Below the pieces are notes generated by a model, which had not been told where the DNA came from, ran no database searches, and was given only the letters and a program-made list of their open reading frames with translations. DNA of 64,000 nt from Odoribacter sp. AF15-53 (GTDB lineage: Bacteria; Bacteroidota; Bacteroidia; Bacteroidales; Marinifilaceae), in assembly GCF_003479425.1 (NCBI RefSeq), contig NZ_QUHC01000008.1:62001-126000 (forward strand), written 5' to 3'. Shown one piece after another: positions 53,703-62,612 of this stretch. Positions within the stretch are counted from its first letter, which is position 1. Each line of letters starts with the position of its first letter. Position numbers and translations under genes: made by a program.

Positions 53703-54851
53703 TTATTTTGAACCGACGATAATCGTCTTACCCTGCACCTCGAATCTCGCCCCCGTACTGATTTCCAAGAAATGTAAGAACTCTTCCACCTCCCCGTACC
53801 GCTTCATATCACCGGACAGACGCACGTCCTTCAAATCGGCATTCTGGTAAAACACCTTACAATCATACCACAAGGACAACTTATCCATCACCTCCTCCAA
53901 ACGATCACCGCTAAACACGAAATCCCCGTTCTTCCAATCAATATACTTCCGCACGTCCACGTTCTTTACCTCGATCCGATTTGTCCGGACATCATACACG
54001 GCCAACTGGTTCGGTTGCAACATCACCCCGTCATCCCCTTTCCGCACGTTCACTTTCCCCTCGACCAAAACAGATTCCACCTTGTTTTCCTTACGGGTAT
54101 TCACGCAGAATTCCGTACCCACAGCCCTAACCTCTACTCCATCAACATCAACTATAAAAGGACGTTCCGCATCGGCCCGCACCTTAAAATAAGCCTCACC
54201 TCGAAGCTTCACGATCCGCTTGTCTCCAACAAATAGGATCGGGTAAACCAACTCCGACTCCGAGTTCACCCATACCTCCGAACCATCCGACAAAACAATC
54301 CTGTACTCCCCTCCCCGGTTCACCACCAGACGATTATAAGCCATTTCCCGCTCTGTCATCGCGACTGCCGTATCCTGATAAGCAACCACCCCACTCTCGT
54401 TTACCCGGATAGCCACATCCTGACGTTCACGGATAGCCATATTCTCCTTCTCCAAAGCAATCTCGTCCCCCGACGAAAGATACAACTTCGCCTTTGCCGA
54501 TCCCACGTGAATATCATTTACCACGACCACCTGTTCCGGCTCAACCTCCACCTGCCAACCATAATACCCCACTCCGACCAGAAGGAGCAGGGAGGCGGCA
54601 ACCGTCGTTACCCACTTGACAAGCACCTTTCTCCGGGCCACCTGCCGATAACGTCTTTCCCCTTTTCGCCCGATCAACCCCTCACGCATCACCCAGCGTT
54701 GCCTCAGATAATCCCGTTTCAATTCCTCGTAATACAATTCATGTTCCTCGCTCGCATCCAGCCAAGCCCGAATCTCCGCTTCCTCTCCCGGGGAAAGCGG
54801 CTCTCCTTGCCAATGCTGGAGTAATCGAATATCTAACTCTTCCTGATTCAT
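53703..54851 (-). CDS. FecR-family anti-sigma regulator (locus C)
   Basis: The protein has 382 residues. The N-terminal anti-sigma domain (1-75) starts MNQEELDIRLLQHWQGEPLS. One membrane helix lies at about 80-99. The periplasmic FecR part has YLSSGDEIALEKENMAI, YRIVLSDGSEVWVNSESELVYP and VKLRGEAYFKV. The DUF4974 domain has LSLWYDCKVFYQNADLKDV. A 54-residue stand-alone copy of its first domain is encoded immediately upstream (54,864-55,028). Confidence 0.93.
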   Translation of the reverse strand: MNQEELDIRLLQHWQGEPLSPGEEAEIRAWLDASEEHELYYEELKRDYLRQRWVMREGLIGRKGERRYRQVARRKVLVKWVTTVAASLLLLVGVGYYGWQVEVEPEQVVVVNDIHVGSAKAKLYLSSGDEIALEKENMAIRERQDVAIRVNESGVVAYQDTAVAMTEREMAYNRLVVNRGGEYRIVLSDGSEVWVNSESELVYPILFVGDKRIVKLRGEAYFKVRADAERPFIVDVDGVEVRAVGTEFCVNTRKENKVESVLVEGKVNVRKGDDGVMLQPNQLAVYDVRTNRIEVKNVDVRKYIDWKNGDFVFSGDRLEEVMDKLSLWYDCKVFYQNADLKDVRLSGDMKRYGEVEEFLHFLEISTGARFEVQGKTIIVGSK

Positions 54852-54863
54852 CTTTCATTCTAT

Positions 54864-55028
54864 CTATTGCGTACACAAACATCTATATGCTCGTTTCAAC
54901 TCCTCGTAATATTTTCTATGCTCTTCACTCTCACCAACCCAAATCCGGATCTCTGTTTTTTCCTTTTCTGAAATAGGTTCTCCCAACCAATAATTCACTA
55001 ACAAAATATTCAACTTTTCCCGATCCAT
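54864..55028 (-). CDS. Stand-alone 54-residue FecR N-terminal (anti-sigma) domain
   Basis: A complete small frame runs from ATG (complement of 55026-55028) to TAG (54864-54866). It begins MDREKLNILLVNYWLGEPIS and ends SEEHRKYYEELKRAYRCLCTQ. About 27 of its first 48 residues are identical to the start of the FecR encoded 13 nt downstream, including WxGEPxS, EIRxW and SEEHxxYYEELKR. It stops before the membrane helix, so it would be a soluble cytoplasmic copy of the sigma-binding domain. It may be a real small regulator or the debris of a duplicated fecR. The intact frame with conserved residues favours function, moderately. Confidence 0.65.
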   Translation of the reverse strand: MDREKLNILLVNYWLGEPISEKEKTEIRIWVGESEEHRKYYEELKRAYRCLCTQ

Positions 55029-55116
55029 ACATATTACATTTTATATCTACTCATAGTAGACATCAAAATCAAAATCGGTTGACAAGAAAAACAGATTTTT
55101 TTTATCTTTTGAAGAA

Positions 55117-55686
55117 TTACTTATTCATTCTCCTATAAACAAGCATATATAACAAGAAAGCAGAATCCGACACGACTCCTCTCAAAGTCTTCAAACTCCG
55201 CACCAATAACGTCTTCACCGTTGCCACCGATATACCCAACATTTCGGCAACATCAGCATATTTCATATTTTTTAAATGCACGCACTCCAACACTTCCCGG
55301 CTCCGGGGAGGTAATTCGTCCAACGCCCTCATAACTTGATTTACAACATCCTCGTGCGTCATATCCTCATCTTCCCACACGCTCTCTACGAACGCGATAT
55401 CAGGAATACGCTCCACCCGACTCTGATCCTTCAGTTTCCGGACTGCCATATTTCGCACGGATACATACAGGTACGAGCGTACCCGTTCTCTTTTCAAATT
55501 TTCGTGCAATTTTTTCTCCCACAACCGCACGAAAAAATCCTGCACTAAATCTTCGGCCATTCCCATATCATGCAATATGGTATCCGCCCACAGAACCAAC
55601 TCATTGTAAAAACGGTCGTACAACTCATCCACGGAGAAAGAGTCGCCACCCGAAAAATGAATTTTACTATCCTGTCTATTCAGCAC
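55117..55686 (-). CDS. ECF sigma-70 factor, FecI-like (locus C)
   Basis: The protein has 189 residues. Region 2 has ELYDRFYNELVLWADTILHDM, DLVQDFFVRLWEKK and RSYLYVSVRNMAVRKLK. Region 4 has LPPRSREVLECVHLKNMKYADV and LGISVATVKTLLVRSLKTLR. It is more diverged from the locus A and B proteins than they are from each other. It heads locus C and is followed by the small FecR-like gene. Confidence 0.94.
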   Translation of the reverse strand: MLNRQDSKIHFSGGDSFSVDELYDRFYNELVLWADTILHDMGMAEDLVQDFFVRLWEKKLHENLKRERVRSYLYVSVRNMAVRKLKDQSRVERIPDIAFVESVWEDEDMTHEDVVNQVMRALDELPPRSREVLECVHLKNMKYADVAEMLGISVATVKTLLVRSLKTLRGVVSDSAFLLYMLVYRRMNK

Positions 55687-55718
55687 TTTTTGAATATTAT
55701 AACTTCGCTATTTGCACT

Positions 55719-55750
55719 CAAAAATAGACAAGTTTTCCACATTTTCCAAA
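55719..55750 (-). promoter_or_regulatory. Promoter of locus C sigma gene
   Basis: The minus strand has TTTTG (from 55750), about 20 nt, then TATTTTTG (complement of 55719-55726), matching -33 and -7, about 33 nt before the start codon. Confidence 0.7.
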
Positions 55751-56022
55751 AGCCCACCTATTTTTCCATAGAAATTAATCAACATCAACCTGATGAGAAC
55801 TCTGTGACAATCCTATTAAAACACTGTTATAAACAGTATTTTAACGCCAGTTCGATAAAATTTATTTGATTGATTTATCAGTAAACCAACTTTATCAAAC
55901 TGATGTCAAATTTTTATAGGAGGAAATACATCTGTAAATCAGCATAAAAACGAGTGGTTGTCACGGAGAGTTACTATTTTATTAGATCATTAATAGTTAA
56001 TCACTACCAATCAAATACCGTC

Positions 56023-56066
56023 ATGAACCTTATATGAACCCTATAGTAACCCTATATGAACCCTAT
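56023..56066. repeat. Four tandem copies of an 11-bp ATGAACCCTAT repeat
   Basis: Units begin at 56023, 56034, 56045 and 56056 (ATGAACCTTAT, ATGAACCCTAT, AGTAACCCTAT, ATGAACCCTAT). This is the third exact 11-bp array in the window. Confidence 0.9.
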
Positions 56067-56220
56067 TATAATAAGGTTTATAAAAGATTCATATTAGATT
56101 TCTAAAAGATTATTACCGCTATTAACCAGTAATTCATCAAGAATTCATGACGTAATCATGTATTATATCAATAGGAAATCTCCTGTAATAATACATATAC
56201 AATCAACTAATTTTTAATTA

Positions 56221-56342
56221 AATAACGTCAGTTCGACGATTTTTTATAGGAAAGTAAACTGACTGTTGACCACTTTTTTCATGTTGATCGTCGGCTTAAG
56301 TTTATTCTAAAAAAATCATCGAACTGATGTTATTTTAATAGG
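56221..56342. repeat. Long inverted repeat of the CGAACTGA motif
   Basis: The left arm 56221-56247 (AATAACGTCAGTTCGACGAT then a T-run) is almost complementary to 56309-56335, with about three mismatches and a 61-nt centre. A related, more decayed pair is at 55841-55854 and 55893-55915. It looks like a small palindromic mobile or regulatory element. Confidence 0.65.
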
Positions 56343-56420
56343 ATTATTACAATGTATCTATAATCTTTTAACCGCTATTACACCTCACACACCCTTCTTT
56401 CTCTCTTTTCCCCCATGAGA

Positions 56421-57839
56421 TTACATCGGTTTTTGCTTCACGCTAGGATTATGTTCCAATTCTGCACTGGGAATCGGGAAACATAACTGATCATCATTCT
56501 GAAAATTCGGATTCATATCCTTCAACTTCCGATGCCCACTTTCGTTATACCGCACCGTAAGGTAAAATATCGCACCGTTCTCCATACTCAATTCCCGAAC
56601 ATTTTCCCGGAATACCTCTTCCAGTACATCATCAAGAGAAGGATAATCCGCCGCATCAAACAAGGTATTTTCTGAACGTTCCCGCAAAATGTTCAACACA
56701 TCAATACAATCTTTTATCGGTTCTTTCGTCCGGGCCATCGCTTCCGCCTTTATCAAATACATCTGGGCAACTCTCATATAATACATCGGACAGTTACCAC
56801 TCGACACGTAATGTTTTTTCCATATCAACGCCTTTTTGGCCATCGTTCCGTTCCCAACCATCATGGAGTCAAAAGTTACCTCGTAACGTTTGTCTTTCGG
56901 CGTCAGGATTTCCAAAAACAACTTACTTGGTTTGTAAGTTCCTCCCCCGAACAACTTCAACAAACTTCCCACATTCGCATTCATCGTGGGCACACTCTTT
57001 AAATGTCGCGTAAACATCAACTCTTTCGAATTATACCCATTTGTGAAAACATCCCCGTATTTTGTTTCCAAACCGAATTCACTACTACCGATTACCTCGT
57101 CAGCCAACCGGATCGCCTCCTCGTAATCACCTTCTGCTCCTCGATTCATCAACAAGTCTGCTTTAAAAGCCTTCGCCGTTGTCGCGCAAGCACGATACTT
57201 GGAATAAAACACCGGACCATATTTGATCGCGTAATCCAAATCCTCAAAAATTTTCTCGTAACTCTCTTTCACGGAACTACGTCCTTGATTATTATTCGAA
57301 AGAGCGGAAGGTTCCATGCGGACAATCGGCCCGTAAACACTATTTATATCCCAAAAATAACCGTATCTTCTGAGCAGGAAAGCATGAGCAAAAGCCCGGG
57401 TAAACTTGGCTTCCGCTAACATTTCAGTTTTCCGGTTCTGCCCAAATTTGCTCTCCGATAATCTTTCTACATTGTAGATAAAGTTATTGGCGGCATTCAC
57501 CATTTTGTAAACAAGTTGCCAAGGGGCAGAAACATACGAATTCTCATCATTCAATTCGAATTTCAACAATCCGTTTATTTCAAAATCCGTACGATAAGCA
57601 CTGTCCAACAATCCGGTACGATACTCGTTATCACTGATATAATAAGCACTCATCGTTCCATACGCCGTTAAATAAGAATAAATTCCATTTAACGCTACTT
57701 CCGCCGAGGATTCATTGGTGATCGCATTCTCTCCGACCAGATTATGAGGGGGAAGTTCTTTGTCAAACATACTATCACATCCTGCCACCAAGACACAAAA
57801 CAAAAATACCCAATTATATATAAATCTATTCATAATCAA
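56421..57839 (-). CDS. SusD/RagB-family lipoprotein (locus D)
   Basis: The protein has 472 residues with lipobox VLVAGCDSMFD. The core has EMLAEAKFTRAFAHAFLLRRYG, and the C-terminal end REL(S)MENGAIFYLTVRY and QLCFPIPSAELEHNP. It starts 1 nt before its SusC ends in transcript terms and is the last gene of locus D. No thioredoxin or peptidase-like gene follows. It belongs to a different SusD subgroup from those of loci A-C. Confidence 0.93.
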   Translation of the reverse strand: MIMNRFIYNWVFLFCVLVAGCDSMFDKELPPHNLVGENAITNESSAEVALNGIYSYLTAYGTMSAYYISDNEYRTGLLDSAYRTDFEINGLLKFELNDENSYVSAPWQLVYKMVNAANNFIYNVERLSESKFGQNRKTEMLAEAKFTRAFAHAFLLRRYGYFWDINSVYGPIVRMEPSALSNNNQGRSSVKESYEKIFEDLDYAIKYGPVFYSKYRACATTAKAFKADLLMNRGAEGDYEEAIRLADEVIGSSEFGLETKYGDVFTNGYNSKELMFTRHLKSVPTMNANVGSLLKLFGGGTYKPSKLFLEILTPKDKRYEVTFDSMMVGNGTMAKKALIWKKHYVSSGNCPMYYMRVAQMYLIKAEAMARTKEPIKDCIDVLNILRERSENTLFDAADYPSLDDVLEEVFRENVRELSMENGAIFYLTVRYNESGHRKLKDMNPNFQNDDQLCFPIPSAELEHNPSVKQKPM

Positions 57840-57840
57840 A

Positions 57841-60800
57841 TTATTTAACGGTTACTTTTATTCCAAAATTAAACGTACGAGTTCTCGGATAAGCCTCCGT
57901 ATCAATCGCAGCTCCCTGAATGGTATTGCTACTATATGATTCCGGAGAAGGCCCGGGATAAGAAGTAAATGTACACACGTTATTTGCCGAAACAAAAACA
58001 CTGATATTCCCGAAGATCTTTGTCTTATTGACAATGGATTCCGGCAACTTGTATTCAAGATTTATATTTTGAATCTTGAGATAAGAAGCATCATGCACGG
58101 AAAAATCCGTAAAATCAGTATTAAGGAAATCTATTCTCACGCACGGGTAATTACTCGTCGGGTTCTCTGAATTCCAACGTTTCAGGGCAACATCCAACAC
58201 GTTTACCGTTCCGGCAGAAGAGAACGTGAATTGATTCGCTTCCGCCAACCATGCTTTCTGCGCACCATAACTAAATGTTCCTTGTAAACTTAAGGTCAAA
58301 CCTTTCCATCTTAAACGCGTGTTGAAACCTCCCTCGAAATCCGGACGAGAACACCCCAAAACGACCTTATCATCCAGATTACCGTAGTCTCTATTCACCC
58401 GCCCGTCATTATTCTGGTCTACAAACTTCAAATCTCCCGGTATCGTCTTCCGGTAGGAGTACTTTTCCTGATACATGTAATCCGGATTCAAAGACTCGTA
58501 ATAATCCACCTCTTCCTGTGAACGGAAAACACCATCGGTCTCGTATCCATAAATTAACCCCAACGATTTTCCCTCTTGAATAACCGTATTTCCCACGGAA
58601 GTCGATCCCGGATAAGAAACGTAGTCTGCATCAAGTCCCGTGACCTTATTTTTATTCTTTCCGATATTAAACCCGAAAGACCAGTCCCAATTTTTATTTT
58701 GAATAATAGCGGCAGAAATATCAAACTCCACTCCTTTATTCTCGATATTAGCAAAATTCACGGTCGTAGAAGTCATTCCCGTACTCAGTGCCATCGTAAA
58801 CGGGTACAACAGTCCTTCCGTTTTTTTCAAATAAAATCCTAATGATCCCCGGATTCTCTGGTTTTTCAAAAAACCAAAATCCAATCCCAGATCATATTGT
58901 TCTGTGGCCTCCCATTTCAACTCGTCGTTACCGATCTGGCTCGGTACCATAGCAGGCTTTCCCTGGTAATCGGTAGAAGAATATAATGTTCTCCAACCAT
59001 ACTCTCCAACAAACCCGTTACCGGACTTACCCCAACCGGCCCGTATCTTCAAGAATGACAACCAATCAATACTTCTCATGAAATTCTCCTCGGAAACAAT
59101 CCACGCTGCAGCAAAAGACGGGAAAGTACCCCAGCGATAGTCCGGGGCGAATTTGGAAGAACCATCCGACCGGAGCGTTCCGGTAAACAAATAGCGATCC
59201 ATGAACTTATATTCAACCCTCCCTACAAAAGACAACAATTTCGAACCGCTGGCACTACCATTCAACATACCGTATTGATAGGGGTTCGTACCTTGCCATA
59301 TAGCGTTCTGCACGTAATCATCCGCAAAATCGGACATCGCTAACGAATAAGATTCTGAATCTTCCTCGTTAAAGTTACTTGCAAACATCGCTGACAAGCG
59401 GTGTTTCTCGCCAAAATTTTTCGTGTATGACAATCGTACCTCAAACTCTTTGCTGGCCACTTTACTATGTCTTTTCACCCCGAGGCCTTTCTGATTACTC
59501 CAATTAAAACTTCCTTCTTCAGTCTGGCTGGAAGCATAGCCGTACCCTTCTCCTTTCCGGGTCTGATAAGTATATTGCGTCATCAAAGTTAATTCCGGTA
59601 AAATCTTAAATTCCAGATTTCCCGTAAGACGGATATTATGGCTTTCACCTTGATTCGTGTTCTCCTCCATCTCGACAATAGGATTCCCGATATAATACGT
59701 CCGTCCATACCAGTCGTACGAATGAATGTAATAAGACCCGTCTTCGTTATAAGGTTCAAGATCCGGTCTAGCCTGGGTTGCAATATCCAGACTTGCATTA
59801 TTGCTTGAACGATCGGCAATCGTTCCCGCCACTTTTACCGAGGCCCGTATCCACGGGTTTATATCCGTGTTGAAACCGACATCATACGTGTATCTCTCAT
59901 ACTCCGTACCTTTCACCTGTCCCAACTCGTTCGTGTACCCCAAAGAAGCATTATAACCGAACATTTCTCCACCCCCGCGAATGGAAATTTTATGCTGCTG
60001 CTTGCTTCCATCTCGCATAATATAGTCCATCCAGGGAGTATTGGCATTACCCCAGAAATTCGGATCGGCAAATTTCTTATACGTTGACCATTTCGTAACA
60101 TCCTCGTACCCGGCAGCCTTGGCTGAGTTGCTGGCAGCCTCTAAAACCAACATTTTAAATTCATCCGTTGTCAAGGTATTAATATCCGACACCAAGCTTG
60201 TCAAACTGTAATCAAAGCTATAATTGATAACAGGTTTCTGGTTGCGTCGCCCCCCCTTTGTCGTTATCATGATTACACCGGCCGCTGCTCTCGACCCGTA
60301 AATCGCTGCCGAAGAAGCACCTTTCAAAACATCAATACTCTGTATATCATCGGGATTCAACTCATTGATATCAAAATCACTCGTCATGGGGACATTATCC
60401 ACCACGATCAAAGGCGAGGTTGCCCCGCTCAAAGAAGGAACTCCCCGAATTTCCAAACGAGCCGGACTACCGGGGGCCCCGCTTCCTGCCAATATACTTA
60501 ATCCCGCGATCTGTCCTTGCATCATTGACGCCACGTTCGTGGCTGTCGATTCCTCGATCACACGGGTATCAAAACTAGCCACCGAACCCGTCAAATCTTT
60601 TTTGGTAGATGTACCGTAACCGATTACCACGACTTCATCCATCTCGCTCATCTCGTCTTCCAACACGACATTGATCTCGGACTGCCCTCTCCATTTCACC
60701 TCTTTCGTCTTCATTCCCACGAACGAAAAAACTAAAGTAGCGGTATCCTGCTTAACCAGATTCATCGCAAAATCACCATTCACTCCCGTGGCAGTTCCCA

Positions 60801-61266
60801 CGGTTGTTCCTTTAATAACAACCGTCACCCCGGGGAGGACACTCCCTTTTGAATCTTTCACCACTCCTTTAATAATCACGCTTTCCTTTTTTTCCGGTTC
60901 ATCCCCAACCTTCTTCACGGAGATCAGGATCGTCTGGTCCTCGATCACATACTGCAAAGGAGTATTCTGCAAACATAACCTCAAAACATCATCCACCGAA
61001 GCACCGTCCACTTTCAGACTCACGTTTTTCACCCCCTGCACATCCTGTTTATTATACAGGATATAATAACCCGATTGTACACGCAGTTCTTTGAGTACCT
61101 GTTCCAAAGGTACCCCTTGCACCTCCATCTTGATTTGTTTCTGACTATGAGCCGGTATTGCAAACGTAATTACGGGAACCAATACCATGAGTACAACTAG
61201 TTTCATCACTAACATTTTTTTCCTACTCCATCGCCATAAATGGAGAATTAATTCATCTTTTTTCAT
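57841..61266 (-). CDS. SusC/RagA TonB-dependent transporter with STN domain (locus D)
   Basis: The protein has 1141 residues. The 20-residue basic extension and second Met (VMKLVVLMVLV) are as in A-C. The STN domain has VQGVPLEQVLKELRVQSGYYI. The carboxypeptidase-D-like domain (IKGVVKDSKGSVLPGV) is followed by the canonical VVVIGYGTSTKKDLTGSV and the plug (ASSAAIYGSRAAAGVIMITT). The GYGT motif marks the common SusC subgroup, unlike loci A-C. It signals through FecR at 61,356. Confidence 0.95.
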   Translation of the reverse strand: MKKDELILHLWRWSRKKMLVMKLVVLMVLVPVITFAIPAHSQKQIKMEVQGVPLEQVLKELRVQSGYYILYNKQDVQGVKNVSLKVDGASVDDVLRLCLQNTPLQYVIEDQTILISVKKVGDEPEKKESVIIKGVVKDSKGSVLPGVTVVIKGTTVGTATGVNGDFAMNLVKQDTATLVFSFVGMKTKEVKWRGQSEINVVLEDEMSEMDEVVVIGYGTSTKKDLTGSVASFDTRVIEESTATNVASMMQGQIAGLSILAGSGAPGSPARLEIRGVPSLSGATSPLIVVDNVPMTSDFDINELNPDDIQSIDVLKGASSAAIYGSRAAAGVIMITTKGGRRNQKPVINYSFDYSLTSLVSDINTLTTDEFKMLVLEAASNSAKAAGYEDVTKWSTYKKFADPNFWGNANTPWMDYIMRDGSKQQHKISIRGGGEMFGYNASLGYTNELGQVKGTEYERYTYDVGFNTDINPWIRASVKVAGTIADRSSNNASLDIATQARPDLEPYNEDGSYYIHSYDWYGRTYYIGNPIVEMEENTNQGESHNIRLTGNLEFKILPELTLMTQYTYQTRKGEGYGYASSQTEEGSFNWSNQKGLGVKRHSKVASKEFEVRLSYTKNFGEKHRLSAMFASNFNEEDSESYSLAMSDFADDYVQNAIWQGTNPYQYGMLNGSASGSKLLSFVGRVEYKFMDRYLFTGTLRSDGSSKFAPDYRWGTFPSFAAAWIVSEENFMRSIDWLSFLKIRAGWGKSGNGFVGEYGWRTLYSSTDYQGKPAMVPSQIGNDELKWEATEQYDLGLDFGFLKNQRIRGSLGFYLKKTEGLLYPFTMALSTGMTSTTVNFANIENKGVEFDISAAIIQNKNWDWSFGFNIGKNKNKVTGLDADYVSYPGSTSVGNTVIQEGKSLGLIYGYETDGVFRSQEEVDYYESLNPDYMYQEKYSYRKTIPGDLKFVDQNNDGRVNRDYGNLDDKVVLGCSRPDFEGGFNTRLRWKGLTLSLQGTFSYGAQKAWLAEANQFTFSSAGTVNVLDVALKRWNSENPTSNYPCVRIDFLNTDFTDFSVHDASYLKIQNINLEYKLPESIVNKTKIFGNISVFVSANNVCTFTSYPGPSPESYSSNTIQGAAIDTEAYPRTRTFNFGIKVTVK

Positions 61267-61289
61267 ACATTTGTTTAGTTTTACTTAAT

Positions 61290-61319
61290 ACTCGCGTCAA
61301 ATGCCAATCCGAGGCGAGT
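61290..61319 (-). promoter_or_regulatory. fecR-susC hairpin (locus D)
   Basis: ACTCGC (61290-61295) and GCGAGT (61314-61319) form a 6-bp stem. A second, imperfect dyad (about 61333-61366) overlaps the fecR stop. Confidence 0.45.
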
Positions 61320-61355
61320 TTTAAAATTACAATAGCCTGGTAAGTCGTCGAAAAC

Positions 61356-62528
61356 TTATCGGGCTTTTTTAATCACAATCTTCTTACCTTGAATTGAATA
61401 ATCAATATTTTGAGTTTTTTTCAACATATCCAGAATTTTAGAAATATTCTCGTACTTCCGGATTACCCCGTAAAATATTTTCTCCCGCAAATCAGGAGTC
61501 TCGATGCTAATATCCACATCATACCAGCGAGCCAGTTTTCGCATCATCGTCTCCAGATCCTCCTCGTCAAATATGAAAAGCTTATCTTTCCATCCGGTAT
61601 AATTCTCCACGTTTACAACCCGCATCGTGATATCCCCGTTGTTCTTATCTAACTCGGCCTGTTGCCCCGGTGTCAACAATACCGTTTTACCCGATTGTTC
61701 ATCCAGAGTAACCCGCACGCTCCCCGTCACCAAAGTAGTTTGCACCTTGGGCTCGTCCCGATAAGCCATCACGTTAAAAGAAGTTCCTAACACCCGCACG
61801 TTTTGTCCTCCCCCGTGTACCACGAAAGGTTTCTCGGAACGAGTTACCTCAAAATAGGCTTCCCCTTCAAGATATACTTCCCGCTTTTCCCCGATGAAAT
61901 TAACCGGGTAACGCAAGCGGGTACCGGAATTTAACCATACACGGGAACCATCCGCCAAAGTCAATTGATATTCTCCTCCCCGAGGGATAATAATTGTGTT
62001 ATACTCCAATTGATTTACCTTTCCGGCCTGTTGATAAGAAAGGCAATTAGAATCATTCGTCACCACTGCCCCCACAAGTCGTAATTGCCCTAGATTCTTA
62101 CCCGGAACCAGTTCCACCAGTCGGCCATCAGCCATTTCCAACACGGCGCATTCTTTACCGGGAATAATATCTGCTACTACCGGTGTTTTTTCTTCCTTCT
62201 CATCCATCAATAAAAACACCCCACCCAAAACAAGCGGAATAAACAAAACGGCAGCAATTTGCTTTATCCGATACGTAAAACGAATATGCCGTCCCTGCTT
62301 TCTTGCCAGCGGCATTATTCGTTCCTTCAATGCCTCTAAAGAACAAGTTTCATACCCATCCAACCTCCCCGCAAGATACTCTTGATCCATCATCCGCTCG
62401 TAGAAAAGTCTATGCCCGTCACTCTCATTAATCCATTCTTCCAACGCCTTCTCTTCCTCCGGACGAATGGTTCCTTTCAACCGGGCTGCTATCCACGAAG
62501 CTATTTTCAAATTATTTTCGTCATGCAT
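61356..62528 (-). CDS. FecR-family anti-sigma regulator (locus D)
   Basis: The protein has 390 residues from the ATG at 62528 (MHDENNLKIASWIAARLKG); the frame extends nine codons to a GTG, a less likely start. The N-terminal domain has EEKALEEWINESDGHRLFYERM, and the membrane helix contains IAAVLFIPLVLGGVFLL. The FecR domain has YQLTLADGSRVWLNSGTRLRYP and VYLEGEAYFEV. The DUF4974 end has LARWYDVDISIETPDLRE and KKIVIKKAR. It is encoded about 85 nt after the sigma gene. Confidence 0.92.
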   Translation of the reverse strand: MHDENNLKIASWIAARLKGTIRPEEEKALEEWINESDGHRLFYERMMDQEYLAGRLDGYETCSLEALKERIMPLARKQGRHIRFTYRIKQIAAVLFIPLVLGGVFLLMDEKEEKTPVVADIIPGKECAVLEMADGRLVELVPGKNLGQLRLVGAVVTNDSNCLSYQQAGKVNQLEYNTIIIPRGGEYQLTLADGSRVWLNSGTRLRYPVNFIGEKREVYLEGEAYFEVTRSEKPFVVHGGGQNVRVLGTSFNVMAYRDEPKVQTTLVTGSVRVTLDEQSGKTVLLTPGQQAELDKNNGDITMRVVNVENYTGWKDKLFIFDEEDLETMMRKLARWYDVDISIETPDLREKIFYGVIRKYENISKILDMLKKTQNIDYSIQGKKIVIKKAR

Positions 62529-62612
62529 ACACTTGTCATTTTCACGTTTTCGCACAAAGAACGACTACCCTTCCCAAAAGGATGACAAGGATTACACTTT
62601 TTTTCAAAAAAA

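Larger units (their letters stand above)
55687..56420. other. 734-bp repeat-rich gap between loci C and D
   Basis: There is no recognisable gene. It holds the locus C promoter, an 11-bp tandem array (56023-56066), and four copies of a dyad motif near GAACTGATGTTA, usually followed by TTTTTATAGGA. The copies lie around 55810-55854, 55893-55922, 56221-56250 and 56309-56342. ACCGCTATTA recurs near 56116 and 56372. The DNA is strongly A/T-rich. Confidence 0.6.

Noticed and set aside
54864..55028. Reading the small FecR-like frame as the 5' end of the main fecR after a frameshift
   Set aside because: The main FecR has its own complete N-terminal domain starting at 54851, so the upstream copy is an extra domain, not a split part.
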